Source: Nitrospirota bacterium
Lineage (GTDB): Bacteria; Nitrospirota; JACRHJ01
Reading direction: 5' to 3'
Assembly (NCBI GenBank): GCA_021784575.1
Contig: JAJYHX010000009.1
Location: forward strand, 1-64,000
Length of the DNA: 64,000 nt
Every line of letters begins with the position of its first letter. Position 1 is the stretch's first letter. The translations under genes were made by a program, and so were the position numbers. Shown piece by piece: positions 41,000 to 49,377 of the stretch. The notes under the pieces were generated by a model. That model was not told where the DNA came from and searched no databases. It worked only from the letters and a program-made list of their open reading frames with translations.

Positions 41000-42117
41000 T
41001 TTGAAGACGGGCCGCCAGCTGAGGCCGGCTTGCCGGCTTTCCTGTAGAATGGGAACTCTACAAGCTCCGCCGCGTGCGACTTCCCGCGTATCACCACTTT
41101 GACGGCCTGAGATGCGTCAGGCGGGCTGGCAGGGATATACGCCATTGCGATGCCCTTATGCAGCGAAGGAGAAAAATTCCCGCTCGTTACGGCGCCTATC
41201 TCGCGCTCCCTTAAAGCAATCGGACACCCGCGCCTCGGCACACCCGGCTCCGTCAGGACAAGTCCGGCAAGCCTTCTCTTCGTCCCTTTCTCTTTTATTT
41301 TAAGCAGCGCGTCCCGCCCGATGAATCTTTTGTTTTCAAAGTCTATGAAACTTGCATATCCTGCCTCGATAGGATTTGTATTCTCATCTATATCGTTGCC
41401 ATACAGGAGGTATCCCATCTCAAGCCGTAGCGTGTCGCGCGCGGCCAGTCCGCATGGCATTATGCCGAACTTTCCGCCCTTTTCCAGCAATAAATCCCAT
41501 AGTTCTTTTGCGACTTTTCTGTGTGCGTATATTTCAAATCCCTTCTCCCCGGTATAGCCGGTCTTGGACAGCATCACCCCGGAACCGGAGAATGCAAAAT
41601 TTACAAAGGAATGATACGGGAATTCAGCCGGATTTACGCCGAAAGCGTCAGAGGCAATTTCCCAGGACGCCGGACCCTGAAGAGCAAGTATGCAGGTGTC
41701 CGGGCTGTCGTCTATCAATATCGCCCTGAAATCCCGCCCGACGTCCCTCAGCCAGTTTAAATCCTTCTCCCGGTTGGATGCGTTCACAACCAGTATGAAT
41801 CTTTCCTCGTTCAGCCTGAACACCACCAGGTCGTCTTTTATTCCGCCCTTTCCGTTCAATAAAAAGGTATAGCTGGCGTGGTCTGGTTTTAGCGAATCCG
41901 GTCTGAAAGTAAGCACGCGGGAGAGGAAATCGATACTGTCCGCTCCGCCGATTTCGATTACGCCCATGTGGCTGACATCGAAAATCCCGGCGGCGGTTCT
42001 GACCGCAGTATGCTCCCTGACCGCACCGGCGTATTCCAGGGGCATCTCCCAGCCGTGGAAATCCAGGAACTTCGCTTGAAGAGCCTTGTGCCGGTCATAT
42101 AGCGGGGACTTCGCCAT
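40996..42117 (-). CDS. gcvT: Aminomethyltransferase (glycine cleavage T-protein)
   Basis: GcvT moves the methylene carbon of glycine from the H-protein to tetrahydrofolate and releases ammonia. The 373 residues include HKALQAKFLDFHGWEMPLEY, FDVSHMG, SKTGYTGEKGFEIY, ARDTLRLEMGYLLYG and GVPRRGCPI. The last ~15 residues (KAGKPASAGGPSSK) are encoded by CCGG-rich repeat-like sequence and exceed the family norm slightly. It is preceded after 20 nt by cobD and overlaps gcvPA. No glycine riboswitch fits in that gap. Confidence 0.97.
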   Translation of the reverse strand: MAKSPLYDRHKALQAKFLDFHGWEMPLEYAGAVREHTAVRTAAGIFDVSHMGVIEIGGADSIDFLSRVLTFRPDSLKPDHASYTFLLNGKGGIKDDLVVFRLNEERFILVVNASNREKDLNWLRDVGRDFRAILIDDSPDTCILALQGPASWEIASDAFGVNPAEFPYHSFVNFAFSGSGVMLSKTGYTGEKGFEIYAHRKVAKELWDLLLEKGGKFGIMPCGLAARDTLRLEMGYLLYGNDIDENTNPIEAGYASFIDFENKRFIGRDALLKIKEKGTKRRLAGLVLTEPGVPRRGCPIALREREIGAVTSGNFSPSLHKGIAMAYIPASPPDASQAVKVVIRGKSHAAELVEFPFYRKAGKPASAGGPSSK

Positions 42118-42137
42118 GATAAAAAGGTATCACAGGG

Positions 42138-43232
42138 TTATAAGGTTGTAAAGGATTGAAGAACCTTTATGAATTTTCTGTTCTGTGGGCGCGAGAGTAT
42201 CGCAACTCTAATGAAACGGTCGCCAAGCCCGGGGAAATTGGAGCAGTCCCGGACAATGAGGCCGAGCCGGGCAAGGCGCTCCGTAAGTTCGGAAGAGCCC
42301 GGCTTTATGCCGAGTATCTTGACAAGGAGGAAGTTTGCCGACGACGGGTAAGGCGAAAGCCAGCCCGTCCCGGAGATGGCGTCGAACATATAATCGCGCT
42401 CGACTTCGTTTCTGGCGAGGGTCTCCTTCTCATATTCCCTGTCCCCAAGCGCCGCAATCGCCGCCGCCTGAGCGAGGCAGTTTACCGTCCACGGTTCCCG
42501 GCCAAGCTTCATCCTTGCTATTATTCCAGCATCGGCAGCGGCATAACCGATACGGATTCCGGGCATACCGTAAAACTTGGTGAAGTTCCTTAAGACCACC
42601 GCCCCAAGCCTTACGGCCTCCCTGAGCACGCTTTCTTTTCCCGCGTATTCGATGAACGCCTCGTCTATGCAGATAACCGTGCCTGTCCTCGACGCCTCGT
42701 CGAGGAGACCCAGAAGACGCTCACGGGGTATCAGTGCGCCGGTGGGGTTGTTCGGATTGCAAAGAAACATCAGGCCGCATCTCTTCAGGCCGCGTGAAAT
42801 GGCGTCCATACCGGGCCGAAAATTGTTTTTCCCCAGGAGCGGCAGACGCATTACCCTCGCCCCGGCAAGGGAAGAGGCCCTTTCGTAATCCGAAAAAGAA
42901 GGGGCAAGGACAACAACCTTCTTTACACCGAGAGCGCGCGGCAGGAGATAAATAAGCTCGGTCGAGCCGTTTCCAACCAGTATCTCGTCTTCTTTCAAGC
43001 CATGAAGCGCAGCCAGCTTCTCCGTAAGCTCGCCTGAATCCGGGTCGGGATACCTGCTAAGTTCGGAGAACGCGCGTTCCATTGCGGCAAGGGATTTCGT
43101 CGGCGGCCCAAGCGGGTTCACGCTCGCCGAGAAGTCAATAATCTTCCCGGCTGGTATGCCGTATTTTCTGGAATAATACAGGACGTTTCCGCCGTGAAGC
43201 GGCTCGTTTTGAGTATATCGAAAAATCCGCAT
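42138..43232 (-). CDS. cobD: Threonine-phosphate decarboxylase (CobD, PLP enzyme)
   Basis: This HisC-like PLP enzyme makes (R)-1-amino-2-propanol phosphate, the linker of the cobalamin nucleotide loop. Features are HGGNVLYYSRKYG at the N-terminus, FSASVNPLGPP, CNPNNPTGALIPRE, CIDEAFIEYAG and the PLP lysine in NFTKFYGMPGIRIGYA. HGGN and SxNPxGPP separate CobD from ordinary HisC. ATG 43232, one base after the cbiB stop, is preferred over TTG 43259. Its product is the substrate that CbiB, encoded just upstream, couples to adenosylcobyric acid. Confidence 0.93.
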   Translation of the reverse strand: MRIFRYTQNEPLHGGNVLYYSRKYGIPAGKIIDFSASVNPLGPPTKSLAAMERAFSELSRYPDPDSGELTEKLAALHGLKEDEILVGNGSTELIYLLPRALGVKKVVVLAPSFSDYERASSLAGARVMRLPLLGKNNFRPGMDAISRGLKRCGLMFLCNPNNPTGALIPRERLLGLLDEASRTGTVICIDEAFIEYAGKESVLREAVRLGAVVLRNFTKFYGMPGIRIGYAAADAGIIARMKLGREPWTVNCLAQAAAIAALGDREYEKETLARNEVERDYMFDAISGTGWLSPYPSSANFLLVKILGIKPGSSELTERLARLGLIVRDCSNFPGLGDRFIRVAILSRPQNRKFIKVLQSFTTL

Positions 43233-43233
43233 G

Positions 43234-44214
43234 TCAGCTAAATATTCCCCATGCCGCAATCCTTGCCGCCGATAGAATTATCATCCCCAATATCGCCGTG
43301 GCATACATCAGCCGCACGGCTTCGCCTATCCTCTCCGGTTCGAGCGGGCGCGAAGCCTCGCCAATGAACGGCTTTGTGGATTTCACGCCGAAATAGGAAT
43401 TTTCCCCTCCAAGCCGCACTCCGAGCGCCCCGGCAGCGGCCGCTTCCGGATAGCCGCTGTTGGGGCTTGGATGATTGCCGCCGTCGTGGATAACGGTCTT
43501 TATGGAGCTACCCCATGAATAACCGCCGACCGCCATGCCAAGCAGAAACGACGCAACCACAGTAAGCAGGGCTGAGAGTCTCGCCGGGATGAAGTTTGCG
43601 ATGTCATCGAGCCGCGCCGCCGCGCGCCCGAAATAAACAAACCTTTCGTTTTTATATCCGAACATGGAGTCGAGCGTGTTCACCGCCTTGTATGCCATGG
43701 CAAGCGGCGCTCCGCCGATAGCGAGATAAAAAAGCGGGGCGATTATTCCGTCCGACGTGTTTTCCGCGACGGTCTCCACTGTCCCCCGCACTACCTGCGA
43801 TGCGTCGAGACTTTCCGTGTCCCGGCCTACAATCATCGCAAGCCTTGCGCGCGTATCCGGCAGGTCTCCAACGGATAGAGGTTTAAGCACATCCCTTGCG
43901 GCCGCTGCCAGGGACTTGGCCGAGAGCGTTGTATAGGCGAGGATTGCCTCAAACGCTACCCCTCCGCTTCTTCCGAGATGGACATAAGCGGCCTTTACAA
44001 AAAGATATGAAATAAAAAACGTGATGCTCACAACGGACAGGACGGCCGCAAAACCAGCCGCGAGGAGATACGTCTTCCCTAAACCAGGGCGGTTTAAAAC
44101 CCGCTCAACCCTCTCGGAGAGCGCTCCGATTATCCTCACGGGGTGCGGCAGCCAGCGCGGGTCGCCGAGCAGGATGTCCATGAAAAAAGCGAGAGGAATA
44201 ATCAACGGCGGCAT
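43234..44214 (-). CDS. cbiB: Adenosylcobinamide-phosphate synthase CbiB
   Basis: This integral membrane enzyme amidates cobyric acid with aminopropanol phosphate. The 326 residues open FFMDILLGDPRWLPHPVRIIG, and the middle has VAENTSDGIIAPLFYLAIGG, AVNTLDSMFGY and later GNHPSPNSGYPEAAAAGALG, all family hallmarks. At least four hydrophobic segments are visible. Its start overlaps the end of the hybrid histidine kinase gene by 13 nt, so translation of the two is probably coupled. CobQ, CbiB and CobD are consecutive steps. Confidence 0.96.
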   Translation of the reverse strand: MPPLIIPLAFFMDILLGDPRWLPHPVRIIGALSERVERVLNRPGLGKTYLLAAGFAAVLSVVSITFFISYLFVKAAYVHLGRSGGVAFEAILAYTTLSAKSLAAAARDVLKPLSVGDLPDTRARLAMIVGRDTESLDASQVVRGTVETVAENTSDGIIAPLFYLAIGGAPLAMAYKAVNTLDSMFGYKNERFVYFGRAAARLDDIANFIPARLSALLTVVASFLLGMAVGGYSWGSSIKTVIHDGGNHPSPNSGYPEAAAAGALGVRLGGENSYFGVKSTKPFIGEASRPLEPERIGEAVRLMYATAILGMIILSAARIAAWGIFS

Positions 44215-46922
44215 TGGACGAGTTCTTTTATCTTTGAAAGAAATTCATCGGGTTTGAATGGCTTGGTAATATAGTCGTCCGCACCGGACTTGAAGCCTCT
44301 GTCCACCTCCCAGCGCTGGGCGCCGGCAGTGAACATAGCGATGGGTATGCCGCCGGTCTTTTGGTCGTTTTTTAAAATCTCGCAGACTTCATAGCCGCTC
44401 ATGTCCTCCATGTATACGTCGAGCAGGATGAGGTCGGGAGAACTCTCTCTGGCAAGCTCTATGCCCTCTTTTCCTCCCTTGGCCTTTATTATTTCATATT
44501 CCTCCTTCATAAGCCTTTCCGTAAGGGTCAGGATGTCCGTATCGTCTTCTATCAACAGCACCTTTGGCTTTCTCCCCGGCGTACTGGCTGCGCGCGGCCC
44601 GGCCAGAGCCGCGGAGGAGGATGTTTTCTGCTTTTCCCGGTATACGGCGGGCCTATCCACCGAGGTCTCAGCCACCATACCCATGGTCGCCAGTTCCCCT
44701 GTCTGAACGCTTACCGGCAGAACTATATGAAACGTGCTGCCGGGGCAATGCACCGCGTCGTAGCCCGGGCTTTCAGCCCACAGCCTGCCGCCGTGAGCCT
44801 CGACAATGCCCCGCGCTATTGGAAGCCCAAGACCCACACCCCTCCCCAGGAAAGCGTATTTGCTGGTCGCGTGTTTGTCTATCTCCCCCACTTCATAGAA
44901 CTTTTCAAAAATCCGATCAAGTTCGTCCTTGTCGAGCCCTATGCCCCCATCCGACACGACTATGTCAAGGTAGTCGGAGTCTCCCCTGACGGTAGCGCCG
45001 GGAAAGGCGCGCTCTTCCTTGAACTTCCTGAAAGAGACGGCTATCCTGCCGCCGTCAGGAGTAAACTTTATGGCGTTGCCGATAATATTTATAAGCACCT
45101 GGTGTATTCTTTTCCGGTCTATGGCCACGGGCGGCAGGCCGACAAATTCTTCCAGCAAAATCTCCTGCTTCCGCTGCCTCGTAAAGGTAGACAGCTCCTT
45201 TGTCACTTCCTGCACAAGCTCGCCGATATTGGTCGGCGAGAACGTAAGACGAAGGCCTTTCGCGTCTATCTGGGATACGTCGAGCATCTCCGTTATGATT
45301 GTTCTAAGCCTCTCGGCACCCTTCGAGATGCCCTCCAGGGCCTCCGTGACCTTCGGCTCCAGTTCTATGGACTGGTCGGAGAGAACGTTGCTCGAATATC
45401 CGGTTATCAGGGAAAGCGGCGTCCTCAACTCGTGTGACATCATCCCTAGAAAATGGTCTTTCATCCTGTCTATCCGGCGAAGCTCCACATTCGCGCGCTC
45501 GACTATTTCAAGATTCTCCCTGACCCGGTTCCTCGATTCCTCCACTTCGGCGGCAAATTTTTTGAGATCCACTTGCGAAGTCTCCAGCGCCTCCGTCCGC
45601 TCGTCCAGGTCCTCCATCATAGACAGCAGGGCGCGGTTCAGGTCTTCAAGCTCGACGGTTCGCGCCTTTACCTTCTCTTCAAGAGACTGCGTGAGGTCTT
45701 TCAGCTCAGAATTTGCCTTTTCAAGCTCCTCGCTCTTGCGGTTAACTTCCGTCTTATAAGCCTGAAGAGCGGCGGCCATCTCGTTGAAGGAATGCGCAAG
45801 GGTTCCTATCTCGTCATTGCGCCTGACCGGCAGGCTTACCGAGAAATCCCCCTCTGCTATCCTGCGCGAGAGCCTGCTTAACGAAACTATGGGTTCGGCA
45901 ATCCTTTTGGACAAAAGGTATATGAGGAAGATTACGAGGATAAGCGTAAGCGCAATCGCTTTAAGAACCCGAAGCGTAAGGGCATGTACCGGGGCAAACG
46001 CGTCGCTATAATCTTCCTTTACGATAAAACCCCATTTCGTCTCCGGGATATAACGGTATACGGCAAGAACGTCCACTCCCCTGTAATCCTTCGCCTCTAT
46101 GACACCTTCACGACCCGATGCTGCGAGAAGCCCCGGCTTCGGGGCGTCTTTCAGTTTGAACTTCAGGTTCAACGGCGCATTCCTGTCGAAGCGCAGACGA
46201 TTCAGAAAAACAAGGTAACCGTCCTCTATTTTGGTGAGGACGGTCTCGCCGGTTTTCCCCATGCCCGGCCAGCCGGCGAAGATGGGATAGAAGCTGTCGT
46301 CCATTCCGACAATAATGACGGCGGCTCCTATGAATTTGCCTTTCTTCATTATGGGAACGGAGAAGGCCATAACCAGCGCCTTCAGATACGGGTTATAATA
46401 TATGCCCTTTACATAGACATCACTCTTGCCCTCGATGGCATTGACAAGAGCGCCCTTGAAATACTCCTGGTTCATGCGGACCTGTCCGACCATACCTTCG
46501 TCGTTTGATGCGACTATCCTGCCGGTTTTGTCTATTATGTTGGCCCGCAGGTAGGAATGCTCGAATGTCATGCCCTTAAGTATGTCGCGCAGTTCCAGGT
46601 ATTGAGTGGTATGGAGAAAGGAGCTGGTATTTGGGAATTTCTCAAGGAAAGCGAGATATTGAGCTATTTTCGGGTTCATGGCAAGGAACCTCGCGTCGCT
46701 TTCCTTGCCGTCCAGCCAGGACTCTATTCTTGCCTTCTGGATGTCCGCGATGGATGTAAGATGCTCCTTTATTCTTTCGCGCAACGCGCTGTTCTCGCCA
46801 TGGTAGGCTATTGAGCCGATTATGGAGAAGGGTATTATAATCAGGAGCACAAAATAAAGGATAAGCTTGGCCTTTATGCTCCCCAGAAGCCTGACGCCCT
46901 TTATTTTTTCCAGTATTTTCAT
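44202..46922 (-). CDS. Hybrid sensor histidine kinase (dCache-HAMP-HisKA-HATPase-REC) within the cobalamin cluster
   Basis: About 906 residues. A transmembrane helix (~20-43) is followed by a large periplasmic double-Cache-like sensor (~45-310), a second helix (~322-340), HAMP (~342-392), a long coiled coil (~393-495), HisKA with His500 in MMSHELRTPLSL, and HATPase with N-box Asn619, DGGIGL and GRGVGLGLPIARG. A C-terminal receiver carries Asp838 and Lys890 (numbering from TTG 46931; ATG 46922 is the preferred start). Cache sensors usually bind small organic ligands in the periplasm. It is embedded between cobQ and cbiB and overlaps cbiB by 13 nt, but also has its own extended -10 promoter. 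A link to cobalamin regulation is possible but unproven. Confidence 0.93.
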   Translation of the reverse strand: MKILEKIKGVRLLGSIKAKLILYFVLLIIIPFSIIGSIAYHGENSALRERIKEHLTSIADIQKARIESWLDGKESDARFLAMNPKIAQYLAFLEKFPNTSSFLHTTQYLELRDILKGMTFEHSYLRANIIDKTGRIVASNDEGMVGQVRMNQEYFKGALVNAIEGKSDVYVKGIYYNPYLKALVMAFSVPIMKKGKFIGAAVIIVGMDDSFYPIFAGWPGMGKTGETVLTKIEDGYLVFLNRLRFDRNAPLNLKFKLKDAPKPGLLAASGREGVIEAKDYRGVDVLAVYRYIPETKWGFIVKEDYSDAFAPVHALTLRVLKAIALTLILVIFLIYLLSKRIAEPIVSLSRLSRRIAEGDFSVSLPVRRNDEIGTLAHSFNEMAAALQAYKTEVNRKSEELEKANSELKDLTQSLEEKVKARTVELEDLNRALLSMMEDLDERTEALETSQVDLKKFAAEVEESRNRVRENLEIVERANVELRRIDRMKDHFLGMMSHELRTPLSLITGYSSNVLSDQSIELEPKVTEALEGISKGAERLRTIITEMLDVSQIDAKGLRLTFSPTNIGELVQEVTKELSTFTRQRKQEILLEEFVGLPPVAIDRKRIHQVLINIIGNAIKFTPDGGRIAVSFRKFKEERAFPGATVRGDSDYLDIVVSDGGIGLDKDELDRIFEKFYEVGEIDKHATSKYAFLGRGVGLGLPIARGIVEAHGGRLWAESPGYDAVHCPGSTFHIVLPVSVQTGELATMGMVAETSVDRPAVYREKQKTSSSAALAGPRAASTPGRKPKVLLIEDDTDILTLTERLMKEEYEIIKAKGGKEGIELARESSPDLILLDVYMEDMSGYEVCEILKNDQKTGGIPIAMFTAGAQRWEVDRGFKSGADDYITKPFKPDEFLSKIKELVQCRR

Positions 46923-46940
46923 GACGCTCAAGAAAGATAA

Positions 46941-46984
46941 AACCGGAACCCGATTTCCGGTTGATGAATCAGTTTATTATACCA
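46941..46984 (-). promoter_or_regulatory. Extended -10 promoter followed by a hairpin before the hybrid kinase
   Basis: TGGTATAAT (46984-46976) is an extended -10 element; the -35 region is poor. Seven bases after the predicted start lies a perfect 8-bp stem AACCGGAA/TTCCGGTT (46962-46955 and 46948-46941) followed by a short T-tract. The hairpin could weakly terminate cobQ transcripts or shape the kinase leader. Confidence 0.55.
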
Positions 46985-47003
46985 GAAAAAAACGATTTTT
47001 TAA

Positions 47004-48542
47004 TTATTTTATAAGGTTGAGAATTGCTTCCATGTCGATGTTCGCCTCCACCAGACCGGCAAGGGATTCAAGCGATCTCTCCTTAAGCTCCGAATAATTA
47101 AGCGGCGGGGCGGGGCGGTTTTTCCTTTGTCTCAGGCCTGCAAGGAGCGCGCGGCGAAATTTGTCGTTATCGAAAATCCCGTGAATATATGTCCCCCATG
47201 CGCCCGGCAGTCCCGCATCGGGCGGTAAACCGACCCGGCTTGCCGCGCCGTCATAATAACTTAACTTTTGGCCGTTTTTTTCGTTTATAACAAATAAAGG
47301 CGCAGCATTTCCCCCAAGCTCCGTTCTGCCCATATGTATCTCATATCCTATTAGCCGGCATATACCGCTTATGCGGCCGCCTGCGCCCAGGTATTTTCCG
47401 CTCACCTGCGCAGTAACTTTCTCCGCCGTCAGCACGGTATCGACATCGAGTATTCCCATGCCCGCCACCTGAGGCGTCACGGACTCCACGCCGTCCGGGT
47501 CCCGAATCGTATTACCAAGCATCTGATACCCGCCGCATATACCCGCAACATGGCCGCCGCAGGCATGGTAGCGGACTACGGCGCTTTCAAGCCCTGTACT
47601 GCGAAGCTCAAGCAAATCCGAAATGGTATTTTTGCTCCCGGGGATTATCACCATGTCCGGACTCCCAAGCTCCCCAGGGCCCCGGACATAGCGCACCCGG
47701 ACGTCCGGCTCGCGGGAGAGAGGGTCGAAATCCGTGAAGTTGGATATATGGTTAAGCCTTAAAACCGCTATGTCAAAAGCCCCGTCGTCGGAACAGGCGC
47801 CGGCGCCGTTTCCCGCGGTATCCAGCGCAACGCCGTCCTCTTCCTGAATATGTATGTCGTTAAAATACGGGATTACACCCAACACTGGCCTGCCGGTCTT
47901 TTGCAAGATGAAGTCCAGGCCGTCTTTCAAAAGCGACCTGTCGCCCCTGAACTTGTTTATTATAAAACCGGCGACCATTTCCCGCTCGGAGCGGTCGAGA
48001 AGTTCCATTGTCCCGACCATCGAGGCAAATACCCCTCCCTTGTCTATATCCGCCGCAATCAAAACCTTCGCCCCGGCCATCTGCGCCGTCTTCATGTTCA
48101 CAAAATCATGTTCCTTCAAATTTATCTCGGCGGGGCTTCCCGCTCCTTCGATGATTATCACATCATGCCCGGCCGAAAGCTCCCCGTAACATTCCCTTGT
48201 CACCCGAAACGCCTTTTCCTTATAAGCATGATACTCCCTGACCGACATGTTGCCGACGGCCCTCCCGCGTATTATCACCTGCGCGCCCGTGTCGCTGTTG
48301 GCCTTCAGGAGGACAGGGTTCATCAACACCGACGGTGGAATCTTCGCCGCCTCCGCCTGGTACGCCTGCGCGCGACCTATCTCTCCGCCTTCGGGGGTGA
48401 TGAACGAGTTCAAAGCCATGTTCTGGGACTTGAAAGGCGCCACATTAACCCCGCGCCGGGCCAGTATTCTGCACAGGGCCGCAACTATCACGCTCTTCCC
48501 GACATGTGAGCCTGTCCCTTGCACCATCAGGGCTTTTGCCAT
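47004..48542 (-). CDS. cobQ: Cobyric acid synthase
   Basis: The enzyme amidates side chains b, d, e and g of adenosylcobyrinic acid a,c-diamide. The N-terminal ATPase has the P-loop QGTGSHVGKS (8-17) and the nucleotide-binding SQNMALNSF. The C-terminal CobQ/GATase1-like domain has the nucleophile in GICGGYQMLG and the catalytic His in GTYIHGIFDN. The start ATG 48542 follows the IMPase stop directly (TAAAATG); the alternative at 48560 overlaps that gene and leaves no room for its SD. With cbiB and cobD it covers the lower ligand-attachment part of B12 synthesis; ring-synthesis genes are outside the window. Confidence 0.97.
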   Translation of the reverse strand: MAKALMVQGTGSHVGKSVIVAALCRILARRGVNVAPFKSQNMALNSFITPEGGEIGRAQAYQAEAAKIPPSVLMNPVLLKANSDTGAQVIIRGRAVGNMSVREYHAYKEKAFRVTRECYGELSAGHDVIIIEGAGSPAEINLKEHDFVNMKTAQMAGAKVLIAADIDKGGVFASMVGTMELLDRSEREMVAGFIINKFRGDRSLLKDGLDFILQKTGRPVLGVIPYFNDIHIQEEDGVALDTAGNGAGACSDDGAFDIAVLRLNHISNFTDFDPLSREPDVRVRYVRGPGELGSPDMVIIPGSKNTISDLLELRSTGLESAVVRYHACGGHVAGICGGYQMLGNTIRDPDGVESVTPQVAGMGILDVDTVLTAEKVTAQVSGKYLGAGGRISGICRLIGYEIHMGRTELGGNAAPLFVINEKNGQKLSYYDGAASRVGLPPDAGLPGAWGTYIHGIFDNDKFRRALLAGLRQRKNRPAPPLNYSELKERSLESLAGLVEANIDMEAILNLIK

Positions 48543-48543
48543 T

Positions 48544-49377
48544 TTAAGAGCATCCTCCAAACGCTTTCAGAACCTTTTCCAGAACGGTTTTGTTGGATGC
48601 GCCGACAAACGGGGTCGTCCTTTCCAGACCAAGCGGGATGTCATCCAGTTGGTTGCCGGAGAGGTCGGTAAGCAACCCCCCGGCCTCTTTTGCGATAAGC
48701 CATCCGGCGGAGAAATCAAAGCTCCGCGATGCGGACGGGACAATCAGGGCATCAGTGGCCCCGGCGGCGAGACAGGCGAGGTCGAGCGCCGTGCTGCCAA
48801 GACATCTCACCTTCCTTGCGCAGGATAGAAGCGGAATGGCCTTCTGAATATCCCTTTTGGGGGAAGCCGCCTCCATGTTTACCATGCCGAGTTCGGTCCT
48901 GTCGGAGGTTGTTATACGAATCCCGTTTTTAAAGGCTCCGGCGCCTTTTATTGCCCAGAACTCGTCCCCGTTGCTTAAGTTTATTATATAGCCGAGCGTC
49001 ACGTCGGAGAGTTTCCTGCCTTTTGCCATCACGAGAGCCGTCGAAAAAAACGGTATGCCATACTTCGCGTTGTTGCTGCCGTCTATCGGGTCTGCGAGTA
49101 TTACGGCGTCCTCCCGCCCGAACCGCCTCTCTCCGAGTTCCTCGGATATGAAAGTAAACTGTTCGCCATCCGCATAAAGTTTTTCGAGCGTTTCGAGGAT
49201 AGCGTCCTCGGCCTTCCTGTCGAGCACGAGTGTGGTGTCGCCGCCGGCGCCTTTTCCGAGCGGCTTGCCGTATCCCTTGCCCTTGAAGAGCTCGTCCATC
49301 TCGGAGCGCACTCTCGCCCCTGTTTCCTTGAAGGCGGAAAGCCAGCTGAAATTAAGCCGGTCAACCGGATTTTCCAT
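48544..49377 (-). CDS. Inositol monophosphatase family protein
   Basis: This Mg-dependent phosphatase fold has the first motif EE (79-80), then ADPIDGSNN (95-103) and the second, weaker motif DFSAGWLIAKEAGG near residue 219. In the second motif the usual WDxAAG is reduced to DFSAG, but the metal Asp is kept. Substrates in the family include inositol phosphate, fructose 1,6-bisphosphate, histidinol phosphate and PAP; which applies here is unclear. It overlaps the upstream phosphotransferase by one base, suggesting paired kinase and phosphatase functions. Codons 2-7 contain a CCGGTCAACCGG element. Confidence 0.9.
   Translation of the reverse strand: MENPVDRLNFSWLSAFKETGARVRSEMDELFKGKGYGKPLGKGAGGDTTLVLDRKAEDAILETLEKLYADGEQFTFISEELGERRFGREDAVILADPIDGSNNAKYGIPFFSTALVMAKGRKLSDVTLGYIINLSNGDEFWAIKGAGAFKNGIRITTSDRTELGMVNMEAASPKRDIQKAIPLLSCARKVRCLGSTALDLACLAAGATDALIVPSASRSFDFSAGWLIAKEAGGLLTDLSGNQLDDIPLGLERTTPFVGASNKTVLEKVLKAFGGCS
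49357..49368. repeat. CCGGTCAACCGG element at the IMPase N-terminus
   Basis: A perfect copy of the 12-nt core. On the minus strand it encodes PVDRL (residues 4-8), just after the start codon, in a region where the family is not conserved. Confidence 0.5.

Noticed and set aside
42118-42137. Possible glycine riboswitch before gcvT
   Set aside because: Only 20 nt separate it from cobD, far too short.
47004-48542. Possible cobalamin riboswitch for the cob genes
   Set aside because: cobQ abuts the upstream gene, and the 46943-47003 gap has no B12-box-like sequence.
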